Assembly (NCBI GenBank): GCA_902633125.1
Contig: CACPEZ010000001.1
Coordinates: forward strand, 1-64,000
Direction of reading: 5' to 3'
DNA from: an uncultured Pelagibacteraceae bacterium
GTDB lineage: Bacteria; Pseudomonadota; Alphaproteobacteria; Pelagibacterales; Pelagibacteraceae
DNA: 64,000 bases
The notes under the pieces: generated by a model
Told to the model about the DNA's origin: nothing
The model's input: the letters and a program-made list of their open reading frames with translations, nothing else
The model's database searches: none
Position numbers and translations under genes: made by a program
Shown here: positions 29,962 to 41,000 of the stretch, piece after piece
Position numbering within the stretch: position 1 is the stretch's first letter
How the letters are laid out: every line of letters begins with the position of its first letter

Positions 29962-30888
29962 TTATCTTTTAGCAACTTTAATATCTTTCTTTATCTGTTT
30001 TTTTAAAGCATCAATATTTTTAAATTTTGTTTCTCCTCTAATAAATTTTGTAAAATTAATAGTTAGATTTTTATTATAAAGATTTCCAGAAAATTTAAAT
30101 AAATTTACCTCTAATAATAATTTTTTTTGATTAAAAGTAGGTCTATAACCGATATTTGCTATTCCTTTAATCCTTTTTCTGTTTTTTTCGATATAAACAT
30201 CAACTGCATAAACTCCTACTTTTGGTATTACATAATTTTTTATATTTATGTTACATGTAGGGAAGCCGATTTTTCTACCCATCATTCTACCTTTTTCAAC
30301 AACACCTTCTATTGACCAATTTCTAGATAAAAGTTGATTTGCAATTTTTAAATTACCATTTTCAATTAATTTTCTTATTAATGTTGAGGAAATAATTTTA
30401 TTTTTTTTATATAATGGTTTTGGGTTAATTAATTTGTAATTATATTTTTTTTGAAATCTTTTTAATAGATTTACGTCTCCCTCTCTTTTATTACCAAATC
30501 TAAAATTATTACTAACGAAGATATAATCTGCATTTAACTTTTTGCATAAAATATTTTTAATAAAGTTATGACAAGATATTTTAGAGAATGTTTTATCAAA
30601 TTTTTTATTTATTAAAAAATCTACATTATAATCATTAAAATATTTACTTTTTTGATTAAGATTTGAAAGTCGATAATTCGTAATACCTTTATTAAAATAC
30701 ATTTTTGGTATTGGATCAAAAGTCACTACTCCAATTTTTGAATTATATTTTTTTTTATATTTTTTTGCTTCTTTGAATAATCTCTGATGGCCAAGATGTA
30801 ACCCATCAAAATTGCCAATTAATATCATTGCATTTTGATGTTTTCTTAGAATTTTGAAATTTTTGTAGATTTTAATTTTGTTCACCAT
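29962..30888 (-). CDS. ribF: Bifunctional riboflavin kinase/FAD synthetase
   Basis: RibF makes FMN from riboflavin and then FAD. The 308 residues have the N-terminal nucleotidyltransferase domain with IGNFDGLHLGHQRLF near residue 23 and the ISSTLIRKLIENG segment, then the C-terminal flavokinase domain with GRKIGFPTCNI and GVYAVDVYIE. Length agrees with the 300 to 315 residue family. The N-terminal end overlaps the HAD gene's stop by seven bases. Product FAD serves the crt flavoproteins and many others. Confidence 0.95.
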   Translation of the reverse strand: MVNKIKIYKNFKILRKHQNAMILIGNFDGLHLGHQRLFKEAKKYKKKYNSKIGVVTFDPIPKMYFNKGITNYRLSNLNQKSKYFNDYNVDFLINKKFDKTFSKISCHNFIKNILCKKLNADYIFVSNNFRFGNKREGDVNLLKRFQKKYNYKLINPKPLYKKNKIISSTLIRKLIENGNLKIANQLLSRNWSIEGVVEKGRMMGRKIGFPTCNINIKNYVIPKVGVYAVDVYIEKNRKRIKGIANIGYRPTFNQKKLLLEVNLFKFSGNLYNKNLTINFTKFIRGETKFKNIDALKKQIKKDIKVAKR

Positions 30889-31697
30889 TTTAATTTTGTT
30901 TGAGTGTAATTCACGCTCACTCCATATTTTTTTTCTAATTTATCAATATTAAAACTACTTAATTCTTTTTTATGTATACCACTCGTTATTAGCAGATTAT
31001 CAAAATTTTGAATATTAGCTCCTTTTATATCTGTGTTCATATTATCTCCGATACATAAAACATTTTTACCATTTATGTTAGCAGATAAATTATAAACCGG
31101 AGGATAAGGTTTTCCAAAGTAAATTACTTTTCCACCAATTTCTTCAAATATTTTTGCAACTGATCCAGCACAAAACTCCCTAACATCTCCTCTATCAACA
31201 ATTAAATCTGGATTGGTACACACAAATTTTTTATTTGAAAATTTCTTAAGTAAATCTTTATAATATTCAAGTTTTGTCTCATGATCTTCAAATAACCCTG
31301 TGCAAATAAAATAATCAGCTTGATTAATATTGCTAACTTTATTTTGTTCAAATCTTTTAAATAAGTCAAAATCTCTTGGTGGTCCTATATGATAAAATTT
31401 TGAATTTAGAAAATTTTGCATTAAATATTTTAATGAAGCTTCTCCGGAGGTGTATACATCTTCATAAAATTTCTTAAGTCCCATTTTTTTCAAAAAATCA
31501 ATAACTGTAGAATTCGGTCGTGGCGCATTGGTAAGTAATACAAACTCTTTATTATTTTTTTTTAAATTTTCTAATACTTCAATAGAATCCTCAAAAATTT
31601 GTAATCCGTTGTGGATCACTCCCCATATGTCGATAAAAAATAATTCGTACCTGTTGATTAAAGACTTTAATCCATCTTTATCTAAGTTTTGGGGCAT
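30882..31697 (-). CDS. HAD-IIA family hydrolase (TIGR01459-like)
   Basis: This 271-residue HAD phosphatase has the first catalytic motif FFIDIWGVIHNGLQIF near residue 20, the capping and motif II block FVLLTNAPRP, and motif III/IV in VIYFGKPYPPVY and LCIGDNMNTDIKGA. The pattern (DIWGVIHNG) is that of the TIGR01459 subgroup of HAD-IIA enzymes common in alphaproteobacteria. The substrate is unknown. It is the first gene of the ribF-ileS-lspA run and diverges from groES, with a 122-base gap that holds the heat-shock promoter. Confidence 0.87.
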   Translation of the reverse strand: MPQNLDKDGLKSLINRYELFFIDIWGVIHNGLQIFEDSIEVLENLKKNNKEFVLLTNAPRPNSTVIDFLKKMGLKKFYEDVYTSGEASLKYLMQNFLNSKFYHIGPPRDFDLFKRFEQNKVSNINQADYFICTGLFEDHETKLEYYKDLLKKFSNKKFVCTNPDLIVDRGDVREFCAGSVAKIFEEIGGKVIYFGKPYPPVYNLSANINGKNVLCIGDNMNTDIKGANIQNFDNLLITSGIHKKELSSFNIDKLEKKYGVSVNYTQTKLKW

Positions 31698-31764
31698 ACC
31701 TGAGGTATAGCTTAAAAATAACCTTAATTCTTGAGTTTTTTAGACCATAATTTTTATTCAAGAT

Positions 31765-31793
31765 CTTGAAAATTATTAAATATATCTCTATAT
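31765..31793 (+). promoter_or_regulatory. Candidate RpoH (heat-shock) promoter of groESL
   Basis: A -35-like CTTGAAA lies at 31765-31771 and a -10-like CTATAT at 31788-31793, separated by 16 bases, in the gap upstream of groES. This resembles the alphaproteobacterial RpoH consensus. A very similar pair (CTTGAAA, 15 bases, CCATATAA) precedes the hsp20 gene. No CIRCE inverted repeat is visible. Promoter use is inferred from sequence. Confidence 0.6.
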
Positions 31794-31819
31794 GACTGCT
31801 AATTTAAAGGAGAATTCGT

Positions 31820-32113
31820 ATGAAGTTTAAACCGTTACATGACCGTGTTTTAATAGAAGTTTTAGATAGCAGCGAAAAAACTGCAGGTGGCATAATAATT
31901 CCAGATACAGCTCAAGAAAAACCTCAAGAAGGTAAAGTTGTTGCTGTCGGCGGAGGTGCAAAAACTGAAGATGGAAAACTAATACCTATGGACGTGAAAG
32001 TAGGTGACAAAGTTTTATTTGGTAAGTGGTCAGGAACAGAAGTTAAAATTGATGGTAAAGAGTACAGCATAATGAAAGAATCTGACATTATGGGTATTGC
32101 AACAGGTAAATAA
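31820..32113 (+). CDS. groES: Co-chaperonin GroES
   Basis: GroES is the heptameric lid of the GroEL chamber. The 97-residue protein begins [20 protein letters not shown] and has the mobile-loop and core motifs [20 protein letters not shown] and [20 protein letters not shown] strong Shine-Dalgarno sequence, AAAGGAG at 31806-31812, precedes the start. groEL follows after 19 bases, and the pair is transcribed from the candidate heat-shock promoter at 31765. Confidence 0.98.
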   Translation: MKFKPLHDRVLIEVLDSSEKTAGGIIIPDTAQEKPQEGKVVAVGGGAKTEDGKLIPMDVKVGDKVLFGKWSGTEVKIDGKEYSIMKESDIMGIATGK

Positions 32114-32120
32114 ATAATAA

Positions 32121-33788
<1,668 letters not shown>

Positions 33789-33833
33789 TACGGTTTCCCG
33801 ACCATAACGCTCTTTTAGAGTTAAAAAAATTAG

Positions 33834-33869
33834 AAACCCTCAGGAAGAGATTTTTGAGGGTTTTTTTTT
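33834..33869 (+). terminator. Rho-independent terminator of groESL
   Basis: AAACCCTCA (33834-33842) pairs with TGAGGGTTT (33855-33863) around a 12-base loop, and a T run continues to 33869. The position 46 bases after the groEL stop and the strand orientation fit the end of the groESL message. Confidence 0.85.
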
Positions 33870-33894
33870 AATTTTATAATAAAATAAACCCTAT

Positions 33895-35163
33895 ATGCCT
33901 TATAAAATAAAAAAAATACAATTTTTTTTTTTAATTTTCCTCATCAGTACTATGGGTTTAGTTGCGTTCAAAAGCTACAAATTAATAAAACAAAAAAATG
34001 ATAAATTAAATTATGCTTACAATTCTATAGATTATTTAAAATTAGAAATTGAAAAAACACATTTAGAATCAGGCTATATAAGAAATATTTATGATGAAAA
34101 ATACAATTTTAGAAAACTAAATCTAAGGTATATTTTAAATTATGATGCTGATAGTTATGAGAGACCTTTTGGATTTATAGATTTTTTTAATAAAAAAATC
34201 ATTTTTGTAAGTGGAAAAGGTAAAATTTTTATTTCAAATGATTTTAATGGAGAAATAGAAAAGCTCGAATTTATTGAAATAAAAACAAATTTAAATAATG
34301 AATATGATTTTATAAATGAATATACTTATAAAAGAAATTATATACGCGATATACTTATAGATGATGAAGAACTATATCTCGTAATACTAGATATATTCAA
34401 AATTAACGATAAAATTAAGTATTCTACTAAAATAATTAAATCAAACTTAATAAATAATAATAACCTACAATTTGATGTTTTTTTTAATATTGAGGAATAT
34501 GGAAATGAGGGGTCTGTAGATTTAACACATGGCGGTGGAAGGTTAATAAAATACAAAAATGATCAGTATTTATTATCAATTCCTGATTTTGGATTTGCTG
34601 ATAAAGCGCAAATAAAAAAATCACCCTTTGGAAAAATTGTAACTATAAAAAAAAAAACTCGAAAATATGATGTGTTCTCTTTAGGCCATAGAAATCCTCA
34701 AGGACTTTATTGGGATATTGAAAAAGATATTATTATATCCTCGGAGCATGGTCCAACAGGAGGTGATGAGATTAATATTATAGAAAAAAATAAAAATTAT
34801 GGTTGGCCTTTAGCATCTTATGGAGATGGTGATGAAAGAATACAATCAAAAAATCATTCTAAATACAACTTCAAAGAGCCTGCCTATTATTTTAATGATT
34901 TTAATTGTGGCCCATCAGAAATAATTAAAATACCAGAAAATCTTTTAAACGAAAAAAAAGATAGTTTTTTACTTGCATGCTTAAGTGGAGCCGATCCTTT
35001 ATATGGTCAAGCTTTATATAATTTTACTCTTAATAAAAATAAACTAAATAAAATTCAAAAAATTTTTATTAATGACAGAATTAGAGACCTAAAAATATTT
35101 AATAAGAAGATTTTAGTTATGACTTTAGAAAAAAGCCATTCATTAGGTTTTATTTATAAGTAA
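33895..35163 (+). CDS. Membrane-anchored glucose/sorbosone dehydrogenase-like protein
   Basis: This 422-residue protein has an N-terminal membrane helix (about residues 10-26) and a domain that resembles the six-bladed propeller of soluble aldose/sorbosone dehydrogenases. The characteristic segments are FSLGHRNPQGLYWD, SSEHGPTGGDEINIIEKNKN and YGWPLASYGDGDE in order near residues 262-315. Members of that family bind PQQ and oxidise sugars, but other propellers share the fold, and no PQQ synthesis genes are in the window. The active role on the periplasmic side is inferred from the N-terminal anchor. No close operon partner is visible. Confidence 0.75.
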   Translation: MPYKIKKIQFFFLIFLISTMGLVAFKSYKLIKQKNDKLNYAYNSIDYLKLEIEKTHLESGYIRNIYDEKYNFRKLNLRYILNYDADSYERPFGFIDFFNKKIIFVSGKGKIFISNDFNGEIEKLEFIEIKTNLNNEYDFINEYTYKRNYIRDILIDDEELYLVILDIFKINDKIKYSTKIIKSNLINNNNLQFDVFFNIEEYGNEGSVDLTHGGGRLIKYKNDQYLLSIPDFGFADKAQIKKSPFGKIVTIKKKTRKYDVFSLGHRNPQGLYWDIEKDIIISSEHGPTGGDEINIIEKNKNYGWPLASYGDGDERIQSKNHSKYNFKEPAYYFNDFNCGPSEIIKIPENLLNEKKDSFLLACLSGADPLYGQALYNFTLNKNKLNKIQKIFINDRIRDLKIFNKKILVMTLEKSHSLGFIYK

Positions 35164-35193
35164 TAAATTTTAACTACTGTCCCGAATGAAGTG

Positions 35194-35320
35194 ATCTTTT
35201 GAATTGCTTTAAATGATGATAATGAGTGATAAAAGATTTTCAGCTATGTTAGGTAAAGCAATACTTATCCAATACCAGAATGAGAATTTAATCCCCATTA
35301 ATCTCAAATAAAAACTCAAA
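35194..35320 (+). ncRNA. Candidate structured intergenic RNA
   Basis: The 187-base gap between convergent genes has three matching pairs. ATCTTTT (35194-35200) complements AAAAGAT (35231-35237). ATTGCTTTA (35203-35211) complements TAAAGCAAT (35254-35262). TGAGA..TTAAT (35281-35292) pairs with ATTAATCTCA (35297-35306) around a CCCC loop with a two-base bulge. The first two pairs interleave, so they are either mutually exclusive or a pseudoknot. A terminator follows at once. I recognise no known RNA family; it may be only a structured 3' UTR. Confidence 0.35.
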
Positions 35321-35349
35321 AAGGCGAGTTTTTACTCGCCTTTTTTTTT
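35321..35349 (+). terminator. Bidirectional rho-independent terminator
   Basis: GGCGAGT (35323-35329) pairs with ACTCGCC (35334-35340) around TTTT. A run of nine T follows on the plus strand, and A-rich sequence precedes it, giving a T run on the minus strand too. It can stop both the sugar-dehydrogenase-like gene (or the RNA candidate) from the left and the FkbM gene from the right. Confidence 0.9.
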
Positions 35350-35350
35350 G

Positions 35351-36094
35351 CTATTTTCTAAACAAGAATATTTCGCAAGTATTTTGATATTGTCTTAATA
35401 ATCTTTGGATATTATCACCCTCAAAGTTGTTTTTAAACTCAAATTCAAATTTTCCTTCTTGTCTCAAGTTTATTAAGTAGTTAAATTTTGTCACTAAATT
35501 GTCGATAATTCTAACTGTTGCGTCATAGAATTTTGGTAAATTAGCTTCAAAACTTATAATATCGATTTGGTAATCAAGATTTTTAAGAATTAATTCTTCA
35601 GCACCTTCACAATCAATTTTAATATAGTGAGGCGCACCATATAATTTAATTTCATTATTTAAATTAGTAGAAATTTTGGATTTTTTTGTGACTACCCTTT
35701 TTTTAAGGTGTGGATGTCCTAATGAATAATTTTCTAAAATACTTGAATAGGCTTCATCATCTTTAACAGAATAAAAATTTATATTTCCTTTTCTATCACT
35801 GACAACTTTATTTTCAATTACGATCGACCTATAATTTCTGTATCTAAACTTTAATTTTTCACACAATATTTCTTCAGGCTCGTATAATATAATCTTACTG
35901 GAAAAAAAAGTGAATACATGAGTTTTGTCACCTATGTTTGCTCCTAAGTCAAAAATCAATTGATCTTTTTTTAGAAAGCTCTTATAAAAATTAACTTCTT
36001 TTTCAATCCAACTTGTCCAAGAAGGATTTTTAAATCTAAGGTAAAAATAATGTAATCTTGTATACCTTACATAATTTTTTATTTTTTGAAGCAT
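35351..36094 (-). CDS. FkbM family SAM-dependent methyltransferase
   Basis: The 247-residue protein matches the FkbM methyltransferase layout: the SAM-binding motif QLIFDLGANIGDKTHVF near residue 46, an acidic loop YEPEEILCEKLK, and the substrate-side motif YIKIDCEGAEELILKNL near residue 158, which is the strongest family mark. FkbM enzymes O-methylate sugars or polyketides, and in this context a surface glycan is plausible. No glycan genes adjoin it, so the substrate is open. The gene stands alone between two intergenic gaps. Confidence 0.88.
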   Translation of the reverse strand: MLQKIKNYVRYTRLHYFYLRFKNPSWTSWIEKEVNFYKSFLKKDQLIFDLGANIGDKTHVFTFFSSKIILYEPEEILCEKLKFRYRNYRSIVIENKVVSDRKGNINFYSVKDDEAYSSILENYSLGHPHLKKRVVTKKSKISTNLNNEIKLYGAPHYIKIDCEGAEELILKNLDYQIDIISFEANLPKFYDATVRIIDNLVTKFNYLINLRQEGKFEFEFKNNFEGDNIQRLLRQYQNTCEIFLFRK

Positions 36095-36223
36095 TAATAT
36101 AAATTAAAATTTAATAATAAATTTAATTCTAATCATATTTTAATTATTATTTCTATAAAATGGCTACAAACAAAGACTTTTTAAGGTTTAAAAATTACTT
36201 TTTTAATATATAAGAACGCGCAA

Positions 36224-38047
36224 ATGACGAGATCAATAAGAAACATCACTATCATTGCCCATGTAGACCATGGAAAAACTACTTTGATTGATAATTTAAT
36301 GAAACAGAGTGGTTCATTTAGAGAAAACGAAGTTATTGATGAAAGATTGATGGACTCCGGCGAACTTGAAAAGGAGAGAGGTATTACAATTCTTGCTAAA
36401 CCAGCTTCGATAAATTGGAAAGATTCTAGAATAAATATTATTGATACGCCTGGACACAGGGATTTTGCTGCAGAAGTTGAAAGAGTTCTTAGTATGGCTG
36501 ATGGTGCATTATTGTTAATAGATTCAGCCGAAGGAGTAATGCCTCAAACTAAATTTGTATTAGCTAAAGCACTTAAACAAGGCCTTAAACCAATAGTAGT
36601 CATTAATAAATTAGACAAGGCTGACCAAAGAGCCGATGAAGTTTTAAATGAGACTTTTGACTTGTTTGTCAGCTTAGATGCCAACGAGGAACAATTAGAC
36701 TTTCCAGTTATTTACGCAAGTGGAAGATCTGGTTGGGCATCTAAAGAAATAGATGGCCCAAGAAAAAATTTAAACCCATTACTAGATTTAGTAATAGATC
36801 ATGTTAAGACAGCAGAATTTGACAAGACCAAGCCTTTTGCAATGCTTTCGACTCTTTTATACGCAGACAGTTTTTTGGGTAGAAGTTTAGTAGGTAGAAT
36901 TTCTCAAGGTACTGCAAAAGCAAACCAACAAATCAAAGCAATTAATCTTGATGGAAAAAAAGTTGATGAGGGAAGATTGACTAAAATATTTAGATACGAA
37001 GGGACAAAGAAAGTACCAATAGAAGTTGGCGAAGCTGGAGATATTGTAGTTATCGCTGGATTAGAAAAAGCAAATGTTGCTGATACCATATGTGATCCTG
37101 AGGTAGATATACCAATACAAGCAACCCCAATTGATCCACCAACGATGTCTATCAAAATAACAGTTAATAGTTCTCCATTAGCTGGTACTGAAGGTAAAAA
37201 ACTTACAAGTACTCAAATTAGAGAGAGGTTAGTTCAGGAGGCTCAGAATAATGTCGGAATTTCTTTTTCAGAAAATGAAAATAAAGACTCATTTGAAATA
37301 AGTGGAAGAGGCGAATTAATGTTAGAAATATTATTAACACAAATGAGACGTGAAGGATTTGAAATGACAGTAAGCCCTCCTAGAGTTTTATTTCAAAAAA
37401 ATGAAAATGGTGAAAAATTAGAACCTATTGAAGAAATTACTATGGATCTTGACGAAGAGTTCTCTTCGAAAGTTATAGACTCCATGAATAAAAGAAAAGG
37501 AAAATTAATAGATCTTAAAGATACAGGAAAAAATAAAAAACGATTAATCTTTCATGCACCAACTAGAGGTTTAATGGGGTACACCAGTAGATTTCTTACT
37601 CTAACTAAAGGAACAGGAGTAATAAACAGAATATTCCATTCTTATGGAAAATTTGAGGGAGATATGGAAGGCAGAAGAAATGGTGCATTAATTTCTATGG
37701 AACAAGGAAAAGCAGTAGCATTTGCAATTTATAATCTACAGGCAAGAGGAGAAATGTTTGTTACTCATAATGATCCAGTTTATTCGGGTATGATTGTAGG
37801 ATTGTCACCTAAACCTGGTGATATGATTATAAATGTCATGAAAGGCAAAAAACTTACAAATATGAGGACACAAGGAACAGACGAAAATGTTGTCTTAACT
37901 CCCGTAAGAAAGATGTCTATTGCTGAACAATTGAGCATGTTAAATTCTGATGAAGCATTAGAGATTACACCAAATTCATGCAGATTAAGGAAAGCTGTGC
38001 TTGATCCGCATGTTAGGAAGAGGCTAGCAAAGAACACTGAAATTTAA
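36224..38047 (+). CDS. typA: Ribosome-associated GTPase TypA/BipA
   Basis: TypA is a translational GTPase that acts in ribosome assembly and stress. The 607 residues have G1 AHVDHGKTT at residue 12, G2 RGITILAKP, G3 DTPGHRDF, G4 NKLDKADQ, then domain II and the EF-G-like domains III and V, ending in the TypA-specific C-terminal region with the conserved SMLNSDEALEITPNSCRLRK. Length agrees with the 600 to 615 residue family. ATG 36224 is used because the motif positions fit. The convergent repeat-protein gene ends 12 bases away. Confidence 0.97.
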   Translation: MTRSIRNITIIAHVDHGKTTLIDNLMKQSGSFRENEVIDERLMDSGELEKERGITILAKPASINWKDSRINIIDTPGHRDFAAEVERVLSMADGALLLIDSAEGVMPQTKFVLAKALKQGLKPIVVINKLDKADQRADEVLNETFDLFVSLDANEEQLDFPVIYASGRSGWASKEIDGPRKNLNPLLDLVIDHVKTAEFDKTKPFAMLSTLLYADSFLGRSLVGRISQGTAKANQQIKAINLDGKKVDEGRLTKIFRYEGTKKVPIEVGEAGDIVVIAGLEKANVADTICDPEVDIPIQATPIDPPTMSIKITVNSSPLAGTEGKKLTSTQIRERLVQEAQNNVGISFSENENKDSFEISGRGELMLEILLTQMRREGFEMTVSPPRVLFQKNENGEKLEPIEEITMDLDEEFSSKVIDSMNKRKGKLIDLKDTGKNKKRLIFHAPTRGLMGYTSRFLTLTKGTGVINRIFHSYGKFEGDMEGRRNGALISMEQGKAVAFAIYNLQARGEMFVTHNDPVYSGMIVGLSPKPGDMIINVMKGKKLTNMRTQGTDENVVLTPVRKMSIAEQLSMLNSDEALEITPNSCRLRKAVLDPHVRKRLAKNTEI

Positions 38048-38059
38048 TTAAACTATTTT

Positions 38060-41000
38060 TTAATTCTTTATAGATAAATTTAAGACTCTAATTATTTGAT
38101 CGTAATCCATAGTTAAAAAATAAGGTGATACTTCTGCAATTGAAAGTGGGTTCTTAGGAGAAATTTGTATAACTATTTTTTTTGAACCATTTATAAATTT
38201 TACAACCGATTTTTTGTATTGATTAAACAAATTTGTTTGGGTTGCGCTAGCAGTATAAGCATTTATTTGATTTATAATTTCTCTTTTAAATTCGGGCGTA
38301 GTCATTTTTGATTCAGCTGCTGCTAATTTGAAAATATTATCTCTCAAAGAATTGTCTACTAATGATAAACTCAAATTATTAAGTTTAAAATTGCTTAAAA
38401 GATAAGCGCCTAGCGCGGCTTCATTTTGTATATTAAGAGCTTCCGCGGATAATCCCGAAAAAGTCGTTTTTAATTCTAAATCAGCTGCCTTGGTTATTCC
38501 TAAATTTATATCAAAATTTAACATATTTTTTGTAGTAACCCATTTTAATGACGTCCCGAAATCAAATTTAATGTTATCATAGCCCATTAGAGTAAAATAA
38601 TTTGAAAATTCAGGAGATACTTCATTTACACTTAAATCAAGCCCTGTAAAATTTATATCAAATTCTGTAAGTGATTTTTGAATCCTATCATTATCAATGT
38701 AGTCAAATTTTAAACTATTTAAACTGATACTAGAAGCTGTAACAATCTTATTATTTGTAGATAAATCTTTTACAACAATATTTCTTGTCACGCCACTTCC
38801 TAGAGAATTTATAAAATTTAAAAAAACTTTATAATCATTATCAAAATTGAAAGTTTCTGGATTATAACTTTGGGCATATTTCATAATTTCAGACTTATCA
38901 AATATTACATTTTTTAAATCTGAATATTCATAATAAACTTCTGTATTAGTATTTTTATCTTGATCCTTGTAATTTTTTACAGTCCATCTTCCCCAGTCAA
39001 ATAAACTAAAATTTTTTATATCAAATGATTCGAAAGAAAATTTCCTGTTATTATTTTTATCATTAAATAATAAATCTTTAAAAATAACTTCTTTTAATGA
39101 CATGCTCATTAAAGCTGCAACTCCAATTTCAGTATTTTTATCTGCATAATAAATTTCTTTAGAAATCTTTGTAATAAATTGTAAATTCTTTGAAAATTCT
39201 ACAAATTCTAAATTTTTTAAATTTATTGATGAATTAAAAGTTGAGCCATCAATGTTATATGAAAAATTATCTACACTTATTTGATCAAACCATTTTTTTT
39301 CTTCAAATAGTGAAGGCTCTACATCTAATCTTTCAAGAGATTTTACTAACTTATAAAAAACATTTTTATTTAAATTATTTAATTGAAGCCCAGAAATACC
39401 AATGAAATCATCAAGAATTTTTATTGAGAAGTCTGCTTCAATCAATCTATCTCCTCTTGAAAATTTAATATTTTCTAAATTAATTCCAGGTATTTTGAGC
39501 AAAGTTCTTACTAAATCTTTCTGAAATTGATTATTAGCTTTATATTTTTTGAAGGTGTCTTGTAGCTTAATTTCTTCTTCTTTACGTTTTTCTTCTGCTA
39601 ATCTTTCTTCTTCTTTACGTTTTTCTTCTGCTAATCTTTCCTCTTCTTTACGTTTTTCTTCTGCTAATCTTTCTTCTTCTTTACGTTTTTCCTCTGCTAA
39701 TCTTTCCTGTTCGTCTGCTAACTTGGTCTGATATGAAGAAATTACATCTTCATAAAATTTATCTAATTCTGATATTGCTAATTTTATTTTATCAGGCTCG
39801 TTATCTTTTAAAATTTTTTCGATTAATTCAATCTGAACAATGATTGATTCGGATATCTCAGTAGAGATATATTGCGCTAAATAATCTTTTAATTTATTAA
39901 GTTCGGTTTCAAGACTTTGATAATTTTCTTGATATTCACTTATTTCAATGCCTAATTTTTTAATATTATTATATGAATTTTTTACATTTTCTAAACTGTC
40001 AATGTTTTGAAGTGTGTTTTCAGAAAACTCTATAATTTCTATAAGTTGAGATGCATATGGTGAGTCAAAGTTTTTTTGTAAATAATTTTTAGCATCTTTA
40101 ACAACATTTTCTAGTTTGTTAATTTCTTCATCTATTATAGTTAATTTTTTATTCTCCTCTATTTTTAAAATATTTTCATGATATTTTTTAAATTTAGGTG
40201 AGGCATATACAAAATTTTTAAGTTCTGCTAAATCTTTTTTATTTTGCTCTGTATAACTTCCATCCAATATAGTTTCTACCTTGATCATGTATTTTGCTAA
40301 CTCAACTATTTCAAAAACATTTGGATTTGTTTGAATAAATGATTTTATATCTTTAATAAGATTTTGACTTTGTTCTAATTCACTTGTTTTTAATAAAGCT
40401 AATTTTTTTTCTAAAGTGGCTTTTTTTCTCTCTTCTTCCTGTTTACGTCTTTCCTCTGCTAATCTCTCTTCTTCTTTACGTTTTTCTTCTGCTAATCTCT
40501 CTTCTTCCTTACGTCTTTCTTCTGCTAATCTTTCTTCTTCTTTACGTTTTTCTTCTGCTAATCTTTCTTCTTTTTTTCTTTTCTCTTCTTTTTGTTTTTT
40601 ATCAGCCAATCTTTTTCTTCTTTTTTTGGCATCATCTTTATTTTCATACTCTAGAAAATATGGAACAGCTTTATTATTTCCTTTTTTTATCGATAAAGCT
40701 AAAAAATTTTTTGAAATTCTCCATGTTGTTTTTTCTCCATCCATGAATACTCTTAATGTTTTTAATTTACTAAATCTCCATCCATCACTACCTATTTTTT
40801 TTCCATTTTTAAATTTTTCATAACCGTTGTTATTAAAAACGTATGTAACTTTGCCATTTCCAGTACCATCATCAAATGTTAGCTCATTATTCAAAATAAA
40901 TTCTTCAATTTGTGTTGATTGTAAGCTATTTACTGCAGGAATCGGTTTGATTTTCTGGAGAATATTCTCGTAAGTACAGTTTAAAAATTCTTTTTCTTTT

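Noticed and set aside
39571-40610. Regular 33-base repeats, CRISPR-like in spacing
   Set aside because: The copies are contiguous with no unique spacers, lie in frame inside a gene and encode an 11-residue unit. No cas gene is near.
40384-40823. Long plus-strand reading frames over the repeat blocks, rich in Leu/Phe or Ser
   Set aside because: They are the complement of the Glu/Lys repeat codons of the minus-strand gene, which has a signal peptide and a full-length frame.
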